Positions 20,041-32,215 of a stretch of DNA of 64,000 bases are shown here, one piece after another. Made by a program: the position numbers and the translations under genes. Source of the stretch: Clusia tigrina (taxonomy: Eukaryota; Arthropoda; Insecta; Diptera; Clusiidae); NCBI GenBank assembly GCA_920105625.2, contig OV050030.1:69385111-69449110 (forward strand). Direction: 5' to 3'. The notes under the pieces are model-generated. The model was not told the DNA's origin. It saw only the letters and a program-made list of their open reading frames with translations, and ran no database searches. The stretch's first letter is position 1. Every line of letters starts with the position of its first letter.

Positions 20041-20670
20041 TTTTTCCATGGATAATCTCACTTCAGTGAAACTATATATATAATACAAAGTGGCAAAAAG
20101 TTTCTGTTTCCCTCTGCCGCCCGTAATTTTCATCCAATTTAGTTGGTTTTTTTAAAATGTAGATAATTACTGTACGAAGGTAAAAAAATGTAAAAATAAT
20201 AAAAAAACATTTTTAAAAAAGCGAAAGAGAAATTAAATAAAATTACGCTCACGCTTATGGATGAGTAAGAGATAATGTACGTATCAGAGAACACAGAGAA
20301 GCGGCATTAAAAGTCAAATTTTCAAACGCTTAAAAAATGCTTTGTTTATCATTAGTTGGCAATCTGTATAGATTTGTTTATCATTGGTTTTGGAGAAAAT
20401 GTGTAAGAATGTGTCCATTTAATTGTTTATGCTCAGCGAACTCAGAAAATGCAAGCTCGCGAGCATAAGCTATAGAGTAAAAAATAATTCACATTTGTAT
20501 AAATGTGTGTAAGTTATTGGAAAACTTTTGTATTTTTCAATACTTCGAACAAATCGTTTGACTACGTTTGAAATTGTTTAAAGTTAATTCGAAGTGGGTG
20601 CATTTTTTGTGGTGCTGTGTAGGTATGTGGATAATGAAAATATAATTATTTATTTTACAGTTATTTTTGA
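20041..20670. other. Spacer between the two Helitrons
   Basis: A+T-rich sequence without recognisable genes. It should contain the 3' end of the first and the 5' end of the second Helitron, but I could not fix the ends. Confidence 0.4.
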
Positions 20671-20675
20671 GAATC

Positions 20676-21583
20676 ATGCCAAGAGCATTTAGTCTTATTC
20701 GACAATCTACTAATGCCAGGAGGCAAGCTGCTGCCAGAGGAAAGTGAAGTGCATCGCACACAGCGACCACAAGGTGATCGAGAACGCAGTGCGCGGAACA
20801 CTGATAAGCAAGTATAAAATTCAATCGTATTGCATTCAACTATGATATTCAAGTGGATTATAGTTCACAGAAATGAGTGACCGTTGGTTCAATGACAAAG
20901 TTTGTGATCATTGCAAGGCACTCAAATTCGGCACTGAAACGCCAGGTTTGTGCTGTGCAAATGGGAAAGCCAAATGACCGGCAACGAATTGTACATCAGA
21001 ACCATTGCATTCCTTGGTTTCTAGAACGTCACCAGACTCGAATAATTTCTAGAAAAATATTCAGGCATACAATTTATGTTTTCAAATGACTTCGTTTGGT
21101 GCAACAAATATTATCAGATATAATTTCATGACAACATTTTAGGTAATCGAAGAAATAAACAACAATTGCAATGTTTAGAAAAATTTTACCTTGACACTTC
21201 TTGATATCAAGATTCAAGGTCAGGTGTACCATAAAGTCGCATCGTCATTGCCATTTGCAGATAGTTCTCATCAGTTTTTGAAAATTTATTTTCTTGGAAA
21301 TTGCAACGATGAAATTGATCAACGGTGTTGTATTTCTCCGAACGTACGAAGAGGAATAATTGCTGTCTTACAAGATTATATACGTTAGTATGAATTGGTG
21401 ATTTTATTTAAAAAGGCATCGGACAGAATGCCATCGGATAATGATAGAATTGTCATAAGAGCTGAAAAAATGCCGCCTGCACAGTATGCCAGAAGATACA
21501 ATGTACCAACAATAGACGATGTAGCAGTGGTAATCGTTGGAGAAAAATTTTATTCACGTGATATCTTCTTTCATCGTAGATGA
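20676..21583 (+). pseudogene. Helitron-2 Rep N-terminal region
   Basis: An ATG at 20676 begins a basic N-terminus. Near 20873 a zinc-finger-like motif appears (KVCDHCKALKFGTETPGLCC). After a gap, 21191-21583 carry VYHKVASSLPF, QRCCISPNVRRGI, and MPSDNDRIVIRAEKMPPAQYARRYNVPTIDDVAVVIVGE, conserved in Helitron Reps. Frames shift repeatedly and stops occur at 21386 and 21581. A TTTTACAG just upstream of the ATG could be a splice acceptor. Confidence 0.78.
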
Positions 21584-21589
21584 ACTTTG

Positions 21590-22430
21590 AACTTCATCGT
21601 TCTTATAATGCTTTGCAATATCCGATTTTGCAAGTGGACGACGGCTATCAAATTAACATTAAGTTGGTCACTCCGTCAACAGGTTAGTTAAATTTCTCAC
21701 AAATGGGTAATGCAATTTTTACAAAAGTTTTAAATTCAATTACAGGTGTTGAAATTCCAAATAAAATGGTCATCGCAATGAATTATTATCCGTACAAATT
21801 GATGATTCGTCAAAATCAAGACAATCATATTCTGAAATGTCAAAGACTTTTTCACCAGTATGTTGTCGACATGTATGCGGATATCGAGACTGAATGTTTG
21901 AATTACATTAGGTTCCATGAGAAAAGGCTACGTGCTGAAGAGTACATACATCTACGTGATGCCATTAACAATGATGAAAACCAGCGTGTAAGTCCAAATG
22001 ACATTGGCCAATTGACGATATTGCCATCTTCATATACTGGTAGCCCCCTCATATGCATGAGTATGCCCAGGATGCGATGGCATATGTCGTTCTTATGGTC
22101 GATCAGACCTGTTTATCACTTTTACTGTAATCCACAAAGGAGTGAGATTCGAAAATACTTATTGCCAGGGCCATCGCCAAGAGATCGTCATGACATAACA
22201 ACACGTGTGTTTAAACAAAAGCTGAAATAATTAATGAATTTCATAGTCAAACACAAAGTATTTAACGAAGCGCAATACTTCTGTCGAATGGCAAAAAGAG
22301 GACTCCTTCACGCACACACATTGATAGGATTGGTTGACAACCACAACAAAATAATACCGGATCAAATTGATGACATCATATCTGCGGAAATACCAGATGA
22401 ACCCACCGATACAAAATTATGATCCATGGT
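21590..22430 (+). pseudogene. Helitron-2 Rep catalytic region with HUH motif
   Basis: The frame 21703-22230 has MNYYPYKLMIRQNQDNHILKCQ, QYVVDMYADIETECLNYIR, YIHLRDAI and LTILPSSYTGSP, then a frameshift in the normally adjacent TFTCNPKW segment. The next frame (22234-22422) has KRGLLHAHTLIGL, the HUH motif with both His residues kept (HAH), and DIISAEIPDEP. Unlike the first Helitron (RAH) the metal site survives, but frames are broken. Confidence 0.82.
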
Positions 22431-23400
22431 CCGTGAGCTCACCATGTATGATTGATAGTAAATGTTCGAAACATTTTCCAGAGCATTGATTTCAGACACA
22501 GCTACAGGCAATGACGTATACCCGTAATATCGTCGCGAATCGACAGAGGATACCGGAAAATCAACAACTATCAAAATGAGAGATCAATACATTAAAGTTT
22601 ATAATCGTTGGATCGTGCCGTATTCACCGATTTTGTCCAAAACGTACAAGGCCCACATTAACGTGGATTATTGGAAATCGGTGAAGTCCATAAAGAATTT
22701 CTGTAAATACCTAAATAAAAGTAGCAACATGGCTGTGTTTGTTGTACCTAATCCAAATAGAAACAACGAAATCAAGTAATTACATTTAGGGCATTATGTC
22801 AGCAGTAATGAGGCGGTGCGGAGGATTTTTACATTCCAAATTCATGAGTTGCATCCAACCTTAGTTAATTTAGCTGTCCATCTTGAAAATGGCCAACGCG
22901 TTTATTTTGCCGCTGAAAACCAACAGCAAAGTTCCGCAACACCACCATCCACAACATTGACCGAACTTTTCAAATTGTGTGTATCAGATACAATCGCCAG
23001 CACGTTGCTATACTCAGAAGAGCCACAATATTATACTTGGGATAAATGAAAAAAATGTGTCAAAGGCGTAAGGAGAACCAATTGATGGCTACCCAAATGT
23101 GTTCTCTACAGATGCTTTGGAATATATTTACACAGTTCACCACAACAATGCTGACTGTTTTTATTTGCATTTATTTTTGGTTAACGTTTGGGGTCCAATA
23201 TTAAAACAGTTGATAGACTATTGTGTGCAACATATCGTGAGGCGTGTCAACGATTGTTTTTACTGGAAAACGACGCACACTGGGAGGCTACCCTTGCCGA
23301 TGCTGCAGTTTCATCTACTCGTCACCAAATAAGAACACAATTTGCAATAGTTGCATCATCATGTTTCCCATCAACTCCACTTGCACTATGGAGAAATTAA
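22431..23400 (+). pseudogene. Helitron-2 Rep C-terminal region
   Basis: Pieces in order: YNRWIVPYSPILSKTYKAHINVDYW, SVKSIKNFCKYLNKSSNMAVF (the two-Tyr region; the first Tyr of the usual KYxxKY pattern is Asn here, the second is kept), HELHPTLVNLAVHLENGQRVYF, LYSEEPQYYTWDK, and in two alternate frames YPNVFSTDALEYIYTVHH and CATYREACQRLFLLENDAHW. Stops at about 22422, 22777 and 23047 break it. Losing one Tyr would impair transposition in the current two-Tyr model. Confidence 0.8.
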
Positions 23401-23960
23401 CAAGATTTCATGACGGACGAAATTTTGAAGAAACTTCGCTGTAGTACGTCAAATTCACACTTGCTGTACACACCGGAAATGCATAATGAAGTATTGATCA
23501 TAATTGAACACATTTGCTTAACAATTGAAAACAATTCATTGGCTCAACTTGGCATAGTGTTACCAAATCGCTCAATATATGTATGATCTGTTTAACCGAG
23601 ATTTGCAACATGAACGAGATAACGATTGCAACGTATGGATGCATTTGCTCATATATTGAATTATGCATGTTGTTAACGATGCAAGGGGTGGAATGTATTT
23701 TTTTGGACGCGCCTGGAGGAACTGCTAAAACATTCTTGATTTCGTTGCTAGTAGCAACGTAAAATAGCACTTGCATTGGCTTCTTCTGGGATTCCTGCTA
23801 CTTTATTGGATTGCGGTCGAACAGCACAGTGCTTTGTCTGTATATTCAAGCTCCCCTTGAATTTTTTTCCTGGCCAATTGGGAGGGGGTTCAGCTAGTGT
23901 TTCTATATTTAAATGTGCTGTACGTGTGAATGTTAATGAATGAATGATTCCAGTCCCATC
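23400..23960 (+). pseudogene. Helitron-2 helicase start with P-loop
   Basis: After LKKLRCSTSNSHLLYTPE-like sequence, a frame near 23695 reads FLDAPGGTAKTFLISLLVAT. This is helicase motif I with GGTGKT changed to GGTAKT; the Lys and Thr remain. A further piece resembles the IALALASSGI segment. The match ends near 23900 and no motif II-VI sequence follows. Confidence 0.75.
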
Positions 23961-24279
23961 CACAAAGAATACCCGGCGGTGGCTTATGGGCTTAATAGAT
24001 CAAATTTTGATCTAAATCAAATACATTACACGAAATTTTTGATTTCTCTAGAGAGTGATCGAATTTCTGGCGCTGGGTTCCACTAGTTATAATTATTTGG
24101 TTTAGCCAATCATTGTAATCTGTATGACATTTTGTTCGTGGCAGGTTTTCTCCGCTCTCGTCCTTGTTTGCGATTGTTGCTGTAATTAATACGGGGCTAA
24201 TTGTTAAAACTGTGGGATGTTGGAGATGATCGTGCTGAGTACGCGTCTTTGGCTGCTGTTACACAATATCGTTAATGTG

Positions 24280-24895
24280 GGCACCCAGATGACTGATTCA
24301 TTTTTCAGCTTCGCCTATCAAATTGAATTTTTTGCACATTTGGTAATGGTTGACTGTGCAGCATTTGTGAAAATTGGTGAAAGAATAGACGCCTTTTCAA
24401 GGAATCACCTTCAATATTGGTATTTATTACTCTTGTCAATGGTAATATGGTACCCGTTATTGTTATTGCTTCAGTTGTTGTTGCTTTGAGTTCATGGTCT
24501 TTCTTAATACTGGCCAACTTCACAGGTGACTCTTCGACCAGTTCCTCATGCATATGTATCAATCCACGTTTAGCAATCTGTTGCTGGATTAATGCTCATT
24601 TCAGAAAGTGTGTGTGTAGCGATTCTACCTGCTGCCACAATTGTGTAATTGTTTGAGTCTCCATCGTGCAATACTTTGAAGTCTGTTCATCATCTTTAGC
24701 TGAAACTTCACCAAGAATTATTTGCAGTGAGCTCTTCATACCCCCTTGATATCCTATAAGACCATGCACTTGTGAATCAGCCACTGCTGCAACTGCTTCA
24801 CGACCCGCAGGCAACCTTGCTTTCTCTTGTACTGAAACTTCTGCTGGGCGATGAGTAGATGATATTTCCTCTATTTTCTTCTCAAAAGGTTGCAT
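24280..24895 (-). pseudogene. BEL/Pao Gag fragment
   Basis: Minus-strand frames 24895-24596 and 24562-24305. The second contains LTRVINTNIEGDSLKRRLFFHQFSQMLHSQPLPNVQKIQF, the Pao-type Gag core (L-P-x-F-x-G-D-x2-x-W-x2-F-x2-x-F). The upstream frame has coiled-coil-like TITQLWQQVESLHTHF. A stop and frame change at about 24565-24596 split them. No neighbouring LTR or pol was recognised. Plus-strand frames in the same stretch are shadows. Confidence 0.6.
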
Positions 24896-24899
24896 ATAC

Positions 24900-25200
24900 T
24901 TATCTGATAACTCCCTTATTTCTTTATAGTACTCCCTTATTTCTTTATAGTAGTCTCCCTTATTTATTTATAGTCACAAAATACTTATTTCCTTTTGGTA
25001 CATATTCTATTAGCCCAATTTGAAAGTCGCTATCCTCAAATGACTCTCATGACGAATCTAGGTAAGTAAGTCTGTCCTTTATAGTATTCTTTGGTCGTAT
25101 TAGGATCTGTTGGATCCTTTTTGTAGCCCATAGGGCGGCGGTACAAAAATCTTGGCAGTTAGATACAAAATGCAAAAATTAACTCCTTTCCCCTTTTTAT
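24900..25200. other. Gap: short duplicated phrase only
   Basis: CTCCCTTATTTCTTTATAGTA occurs in tandem (about 24911-24975, three imperfect copies of roughly 27 bp). No gene recognised. Confidence 0.6.
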
Positions 25201-25393
25201 GTCAAATCGGGAAGGCCCTCAGTATCCGCTAAACGAGAGGTTTAAAATCTCGAGAGACCCAGTTAAGTAAGCGTTGGCTTCAGGCTCGAGTGATAGCGAG
25301 TGATGACTACTGAGGCCCCTGAAATCTGAGTGATGGCTATAGGCTCTACGACTGGAAGCTACTGCGGCTCTGGTCACTCCTCACAGACGGAGC

Positions 25394-25807
25394 ATGGCCA
25401 GACAGACAAACATGGACACGAACGATGATGGGATCATTCCGGTTCCTCTTTTGGGGTGTACGGAGCTGTACAACACAGACAATGAGGATCTAGCCATGAT
25501 CTCCGAAACCTTGCCAACTCCTCCGGATGCCCCGGTGGAGCAAGGGAATGAAAGGGATGTTTCTTCCGACGAAGCAAAAGCTCAAAGTAAACGGAAGAAA
25601 AGTTACAAGAGCTCTCTCAAGTTCCTCAAAAAACTTGAATCTCGTGACCCGAACTCTTTTACACCAAGAGACAAAGCTCTGAGGAAGAAGCATCTTTCAC
25701 CTGAAAATAGCGCGGCTGGTACGGCCTTTATTAGGATGGTAAAGGTCCCCGAACGCAAGCGGTTGAGAACCTCAACCATTTTGACCATGGTCCCTGAGGA
25801 CAAGTGA
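25394..25807 (+). pseudogene. LOA-like ORF1 N-terminal part
   Basis: A 137-residue frame starting MARQTNMDTNDDGIIPV, with a Ser/Lys-rich basic region (KRKKSYKSSLKFLKKLESRDPNSFTPRDKALRKKH) ending in MVPEDK. No zinc knuckle follows; the frame is lost after 25807, though later pieces (FDGAKRQRASKS near 25886, SNKEALNFLTNCIRG near 25928) look like continuation of ORF1. It would be the RNA-binding protein of the LINE. Placement rests on its position before endonuclease and RT pieces. Confidence 0.5.
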
Positions 25808-26208
25808 CAGTTATTGAACGTGGACATCCGGACGGAAATCTTACGGACATGAAAAATGCACATAGTGATTCTATTGGCATGTTTGATGGAGCTAAAAGGC
25901 AAAGGGCATCAAAGTCATCGGCTATAGTAACAAGGAAGCTTTAAACTTCCTGACAAACTGCATCCGTGGAAAAAGAGCTGTTTGGTCTGGTGCCAATCTG
26001 GATGTCGTCCTAATCAGCGAGGTTCCTAGGCGAACGATCGGAAGAGTATGGTTTCCTCCGCCGCTATTGGAAGATGAAACTCTCTCTGATAAAGTGCCAG
26101 AACCGAGCACTAAAACCGGATGATTGGTAAATTGCAAGAGGGAGAGCTAGAGACAAAGGAAATGGCATGGATTTCTGATTTTAAATCAATTGAGAGTCCG
26201 AGCAGCTG

Positions 26209-26541
26209 GTGAGGCCCCTGGGCGGAACCATTCGCCTAGGTGTGACGCCCAAAAGAGACGGTAAGCTGAGATCCTGTATATTGGTGAATCGTCACTTAAA
26301 AGTTCTGTCTAACAGCACGGAGGATCTAACGGTGACGATATTTGAGCCCAGGGGACCAAAACTGATCCTCTCATCAGCATACCTGACATACGATGAAACC
26401 GATCCACCAAGCCAAGCCTTCGAAAAGCTCATACAATGGGTGAGCAGCAAGGGGCTAAACATTGAGATCAGCTGCGTTGTGAACGTGCAACACACTATCC
26501 AGGACAGCAACATAAGAGTTGAGTATCTTTCTGAATACTGA
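26209..26541 (+). pseudogene. LOA-like ORF2 endonuclease fragment
   Basis: A 110-residue frame. Its second half has GPKLILSSAYLTYDETDPPSQAFEKLIQWVSSKGLNIEISCVVN, matching the central part of LINE APE-type endonucleases (the I-x-x-S-x-Y-x-P...L segment followed by what should be GCDAN). The Asp/Asn pair is lost (SCVVNVQH). Later 26880-27190 holds a WWTPSL motif typical of the segment between endonuclease and RT. Confidence 0.6.
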
Positions 26542-27191
26542 TTATAAACTAACCTTATTGTAAGGAGGTAGACATTCTACCTTCTTTAATTATATCAATT
26601 ACTTGTTAGGGAACAGCTAATTGATATAACTTTAGTGACAAAAACAGATTCTATTGAAGTAGCAGGTATCCACCAAATGTTCTTTTTCAGACCATTGCAG
26701 GATACTACTCAGCCGTAACTTCAAAGGTGATATTAAAATTTCCTACAGGAACCCAGCTTCAACTAACTGGCAAAAATTCAAAAGTCTGATGGAAGAACTA
26801 GTTATTCCATACAAGAAATAGTTATTCCATACAAAACTTGTAACTGCAAGTTTTATCAAGCCTTTGAAAATTCATGCTCCCTGAGACGCTCTCGAAGAAA
26901 CCACCACAAACCGTGGTGGACACCGAGTCTTATGGACCTAAGAAGGAAAATTAGAAGTATTTTTAATCTTGCTAAAAGACAAGAGAAATTTCTGATTGGG
27001 ACGCTTATCGTCAAAGCTTTAATACTTTTAAGTAGAAAACTATAAAGGCTAAGAGGGATTCGTGGGCTAATTTCTGTGACAGTTTAGTCAGTACTAGTGA
27101 AACCGCAAGGCTTCCCAAAATTCTATCTAAAGACACACCTGGTATTCTAGCAAGGTCAGATGGAACATATACGGAGAGTAGCGCAGAATCT

Positions 27192-28200
27192 TTGGAGCTC
27201 TTAATGACGAAACACTTTCAAGGATGCATAAATATGGAGTCGGCAAAGGAGGGATCTGAGTCAAACGCAAACAGCATCCAGGCCAGTGATCTCATAAGGG
27301 AATTAACGGGGGAATCCAAAACTAAGTGGGCGGTACAGTCATTCAAGCAGCTAAAATCAGGGAGACCAGATGATATTTTTTCAGTAATGTTGCAAAAATC
27401 TTTACCACTCATACCATAACGATTAACTCAGATATTCGGGGTTATATCCCCAAGGCAAGGAGGGAGGTAAGGGTCATTTTTATTCCCAAGGCGGATAAAG
27501 CTAATCACAACTCAGCAAAAGATAATAGGCCAATCAGTCTTTCGTCATTTCTTTTCAAAACACTAGAAAGACTGGTTGGTCTTCACATAGAAAACACAAT
27601 CCATTAGCAAAGCTTTATCGGAGCACAACACGCTTATCTGAAAGGTAGATCAGTGGAAACTGCTCTGTATGAAGTGGTTAGTGACATTGAAACAGGTTTA
27701 GAAGTGAAAGAATATGTTTTAGGTGCCTTCCTAAACATTGAAGCGTATTAGGGCTTATGACAAGATGGTTCAATGGATCAATAGTTACAAGAAGAACTTC
27801 AGAGGATGGTGCTTTATCATCGATTCTGTGGGACCGTGTTACTAACGAAATTCTCGCCAGGTTAGAAAGAGCTGGAATAAAAGTAGCTGCATATGCGGAT
27901 GACGTCGGCATTACGATAAAAGGAAAATTCATTCCCACAACTGATGAACTCTGCACTTAGTAATTTGGAGGGATGGGCAAAACGAATTGGTCTTCGGGTT
28001 AATCCTGATAAGATGGGTAAATTTTTGTTCGTAAGACCTATTCTATCGTACGAGGCATTGTTACGGTTGGAAGCCACGAACACCAAGTCGTTAATAGTAC
28101 AGAGGCGTGCCTGCCTAGGTATTACTGGGGTGGTGAGATCTGCACTACAGGCAGGACTACATATGCTACTGCATATTCTGCCAATCGATCCATACATTAA
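27192..28200 (+). pseudogene. LOA-like reverse transcriptase, broken
   Basis: Frame 27192-27419 has SFKQLKSGRPDDIFSVMLQKS, the K-S-x-G-x-D-x-I entry of LINE RT. Downstream frames show VIFIPKADKAN, RPISLSSFLFKTLERLV, AQHAYLKGRSVETAL, ERAGIKVAAYADDVGITIKGKF (27841-27930, catalytic YADD) and WAKRIGLRVNPDKM. Roughly the motif B region is deleted before 27757. Stops and shifts occur about every 100 codons. Confidence 0.7.
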
Positions 28201-28239
28201 GAGTACAGTAGCAAAAGGAATTCTTGGAATTTTTATTGA

Positions 28240-28960
28240 ATGCGTCAGCTGTGTAATTTCTCAGGAGACTGGTCCATTTTTGAGAAAATAGAAAGAAATC
28301 TCTGTCATAAAGACACGGATTATAGAACACCCAAGATAGATTTTAACAGAACCCACAACATTAACATTCCAACAAGGGACCTCACTGTTTTCACTGACTG
28401 GTCAAAGATACACATGGGTACAGGTGCGGGAGGCTATTCGGAAAAACTAGAAATTGAACGGTCCTTTACTTTACCCATTTTGTGTACCGTCTTTTAGTTT
28501 GAGATCTATACCATTGGCAAAGATGCACAAATGATAAGAGCTACGGATCTTAATACCTCCGCAATAATCATCTGTGTAGATAGCGATCTAAGTGCTAAAC
28601 GCTAATATTGTAACATGTAAGTGTGTAGAAAACTACAGGTAATCACTATTTGCGATCTAACACCACAAGATAGAGCTATGCTGGCTCCCTTCACATCGGG
28701 GTATCCCTGACGAAAAAGCTGACGAATTTTCCAGACTCAGATCCGAACTACCGGAAAAGCAGCATTTGGAGGCCATCCTTCCATCTCTCGTGGAGTTAAA
28801 AAAAAGAGATTGCTATTCGAAAGTTTCCATGGAGGCAAACCAACACCACCTAAGTGGTGAAGCCTTTGTCTGCCAAGTACAGGATATTCTCAGAGAATGT
28901 GTTCTGAGCCTTCATTACACTGCGCAACAGATATTTTGGTGCCGAAGATTTTTGTGCTGA
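28240..28960 (+). pseudogene. LOA-like RNase H, broken
   Basis: Frame 28240-28497 contains RDLTVFTDWSKIHMGTGAGGYSEKL. This is the start of a LINE RNase H, where FTDGSK is expected; Gly is replaced by Trp while the Asp is kept. The following 450 bp hold only weak matches. LOA- and I-type LINEs carry this domain after RT, consistent with the RT just upstream. Confidence 0.6.
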
Positions 28961-29140
28961 ATTCAAATATGGATACCGTTTTTCATTAGCAGCTCTAGGT
29001 TTCAAGATACAACAATCGATGTTCTCCACTATGACTGAAATTTAAAAAAAGACAAAAAATAAATATATTTGTCAAAATTGAATAGTTATATTAAATTGCA
29101 TGTAAAATCATTAAATATATTTACCAATATTAATTTACAT

Positions 29141-29918
29141 TTAAGAAAATTTTTTCCGGCCCATTCTAGAATGAGGACCTGGAGCACAACCTCTTATTAA
29201 GCTCCAACAATAGTCTGCCATCATATGAATATCCCATCTTCCTTGGTAACGAGATTCCATTATTTTCATGTCCTGATGGAAACGCTCACATTGCTCCTCA
29301 CTTGTGTTTCCTAAATTCTCTGGAAAGTAGGCTAAATGACTGTGCAGGTAGTGAACCTTGATGCTCATGTTGGATCCAATATTACGGAAATTGTCTAGCA
29401 TGTCGTTCACAAATTCCTCATAATGAGTGGCTTTGTAGTTGCCCAAAAAGTTCTTGACAACTCCTTCAAATGCCATCCATGTTCAAGGTGAGTCATCGAA
29501 TTTTTAAAATGAGGATCTTTTATTAATTGTCTTATTAGGGGACCATCCAGAATAGCAGCTTTGAGCTTTTCGAAACTTATTCGTGGCATTTTTCTACCTA
29601 TATACGCAAAACATTCTTCACCTTTATTTAGTGCCTTCACAAATTGTTTCATCAATCCAAGCTTTATATGCAATGGGGGAAGTATAATTTTATCTCTGGT
29701 AACTAAGGGCTCACGAATCACATTTTTAACACCAAGTACCATTGCATCTCCTACAGGCCAATGTTTTTTTTGCCAGTGATCTGGTTTGGCTCTGCTGTCC
29801 CAAAAGCATAAGAAGCAAGGAAATTTTGTATAGCCACTTTGCTGGTCGATTTTAATGTAAATTCTCCACAAATGTAACAAAACACATCAGCTTTATTCCC
29901 ACATCTTCTTCGATTCAT
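29141..29918 (-). pseudogene. Pseudogene of a multicopy arthropod family (GYTKFPCFLC / ERFHQD)
   Basis: Two overlapping frames (29880-29407 and 29476-29141) belong to one protein: SGYTKFPCFLCFWDSRAK, LPPLHIKLGLMKQFVKAL, KNFLGNYKATHYEEFV, YFPENLGNTSEEQCERFHQDMK and WDIHMMADYCWSL. A one-base shift near 29476 splits them. Upstream, 29918 begins MNRRRCGNKADVFCYICGEFTLK, the N-terminal zinc-like segment I associate with this family, but it runs straight into the GYTK region, so a long middle part seems to be missing. The family is repeated in many arthropod genomes and is probably mobile; its enzymology is not known to me. Confidence 0.7.
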
Positions 29919-29919
29919 A

Positions 29920-30480
29920 CTCAATATTATACAATATAAACAACATTACACAGTACAATATAAAAAAATCTACACAACAGATTAAATAACGCATGCCTAA
30001 TCAACACCACTTTGCTTAATGAAACGGCAAATTCATATGTGATATTTATACGTCCAAGCAAAATTTGCGCTACGCCGACGGCATTGATAAAGGCAAATTG
30101 AACACACTGACATAGCGGGACTTTTTGCTGTCAATAAGAAACACAGCTGCAAAAATATTAATATTTAGAACAATATTTTGAAGTAACATTTGTGCTACTT
30201 ATATGTGCTACCATTGCTGTGCGCGTGGTTATGTTAGTGGGGATATGCATATGTACGTAAATATATGTGCATATATTTAAAACTAGAGCTGCTAGGGAAG
30301 AATGGTTTACAGTTTTGAAATCAGCCCAAAAAAATTTATATAAAAACAGTTCAACAAATGCAGGCACAAAAAAAAATATTTTTTTGTTGCGCAGTATTAG
30401 CCATTTCACCAAATCGACAGACATCAGTGTCGGAAAACCACAACTATTTTAGGTTGCATTGGCCTGTAAGGTATCCAAAT
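29920..30480. other. Gap, A+T-rich, nothing recognised
   Basis: No coding or structural signal I can support; possibly the flank of the 29.1-29.9 kb element. Confidence 0.4.
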
Positions 30481-31880
30481 AAATTTGGACAGTCTTCCTT
30501 GGTTAGCGAATGTAGCTTATCTGATATACCATTTGCCGGGACTAGGACTGCTTTGCTTCAAGTTGAAAAAATTCTTTTCTTCCCATTTTCTGATAATTTC
30601 GGTTGTGTGGCTTCTTGTGAACCCAACTCCGATCCAATCAAGGGCATGTTTATCATCGTTTGCTAGAAAATCATCCATTTCAATTACCTCGTGTCCTGCG
30701 TGTGCAGGAATCCACCACTACCACGATATTAAAATGTTCTAACGTATTGAGAAGGTTTAGGCAATCATTTACAATTTTTGAGGTGATTTTGACAGACGGA
30801 AGGCCGCTTGACAAACTGAAAGTATGTATGTGTGAGTTCCTCTTAGCTTCTTATGAAGACATTCCCTAACACATATATATTGATGACTTGTATTTCTGCC
30901 TGAAAAATTATTTATCTACAAATTGGAATCGTTTTTAAATATTTTGGGCCAGAGATTCCCGCCTTGTTCTGCCGTATGGGTTTTACAACCGAGGTGGATG
31001 TCCTGTAGGATAACAAAAAGCCTTCTACCAGCAAGGAGTGCCCTTGTGGCATCTTTAATAACTTTTTAAGGATAATGGTTCCAAGTAAGCAATTTTTTCA
31101 AGGACTACACTCAAGTATTTCGCAGCGTTGGAGAATTGAAGTGTTGTGCCATTTAGGAAGGATATGTGAGATTACTTTTGCTGGTTTTGGATGGGTTAAT
31201 GGGAAGCCTTTTCTCAAAGCTCCATTTGTTAATTAGTAATGAAGCCTGTTGCATGCAGTCAGGTACTAGTCATGCAATCAGGTCTAGTACACTACTAAGC
31301 CATTCACAACATAACCTTGAGTGTAAAAACATAGATTATTTAACTTGTGAATAAGTACATCTATTACGAACGTTCACAAAAGCTGAGAGATTAAACGCCC
31401 TGGCGGGCAACCCCTAGTGCCTAATAGATCTTAGTGTTCCCTCAAACTCAAGGTTGTTCTACATTTTGATAATATCCATTTAATATTGGCTTATTAATTT
31501 TCTCATCAGAAGTATTGTCAAAAACTCCTGAAATATCAGTAAATGCACATACTTTAACTTGTTTGGACTCAATAACCTTTTCTATAACAGTGGTTAGGCT
31601 GTGTATTGTAGTCTCAGTGGTCAGCAAATTTTAATCTATGCAGTGGAAAAGTGACTAGGATATTTCCCCTTATGTAATGATTCAATATTTTTTCCATTGT
31701 TTTAAAAAAAAGTGAGCTGAGGTTGATTGGTCTGTATAATTTAGGTTTTTTCCCTACCTTTGGAATAAATACAACTTTTGTCTCAGCCCACTTTGTAGAT
31801 TTTTTGCAGACGAATAGCATTTCGAAAAATAGAAATCTTGTCACAATAGTCCCTGTTCTCAATTGGATCTTCTGAGTGCT
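30480..31880 (-). pseudogene. LOA-like LINE remnant: RT start and RNase H, minus strand
   Basis: At the upstream end a frame at 31862-31614 reads WAETKVVFIPKVGKKPKLYRPINLSSLFFKTMEKILNHYIR, an RT entry. Next come a degraded CAFTDISG-like motif near 31535 and an INKWSFEKRLPINPSKT-like segment near 31200. At 30880-30480 fragments show the RNase H end (IPAHAGHE...EMDDFLAND). No intact frame. Orientation is opposite to the neighbouring LOA copy. Confidence 0.55.
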
Positions 31881-32215
31881 TTATTTTAGTCAATTAGAGA
31901 AGCCGAATCTCCCGTATCTTTTGCTCTATTGAAAAACTTTTTTGCCTCACGTCGGAAGTCTGCAAGGAACGTTCTATCATGACTTTTGCACCTTTTGAGG
32001 AGAACTGTCATGAAAGCCAATCATAATATTTGAAAGAAGTTCATTCGCTTCTGTTTCAAGTTATGATTTCAGCGAAATATGGCGCTTTCAGCAGCCATAT
32101 TGTTCTAAATCAAATCCCAATTTGATTTATTTGGATTTCTGTAAATTTGCATTTGTGATACACTCGTAGAACTTTTCTCCGAGACACGCCAATTTGAGAC
32201 TTCAGATGAAACATT

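Larger units (their letters stand above)
20676..23960 (+). mobile_element. Second decayed Helitron (Rep plus start of helicase)
   Basis: A second set of Rep sequences in order from an N-terminal MPRAFSLIRQSTNARRQA segment to the helicase P-loop. It overlaps in content with the first Helitron (both contain Rep and motif I), so it is a separate copy. The coding match stops near 23900 in the segment after motif I; the rest of the helicase is absent. Confidence 0.8.
25200..28960 (+). mobile_element. LOA-like LINE, heavily decayed
   Basis: ORF1 start, endonuclease fragment, RT and RNase H pieces follow in LINE order on the plus strand. It is related to the better preserved copy at 54.6-58.1 kb: both share RT of the FIPKA...RPISLTSFL type and an RNase H. 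Many stops and shifts. The 3' end is unclear near 28960. Confidence 0.7.

Noticed and set aside
24217..24656. Plus-strand hydrophobic ORFs
   Set aside because: Antisense to the BEL Gag-like frames, which have recognisable motifs.
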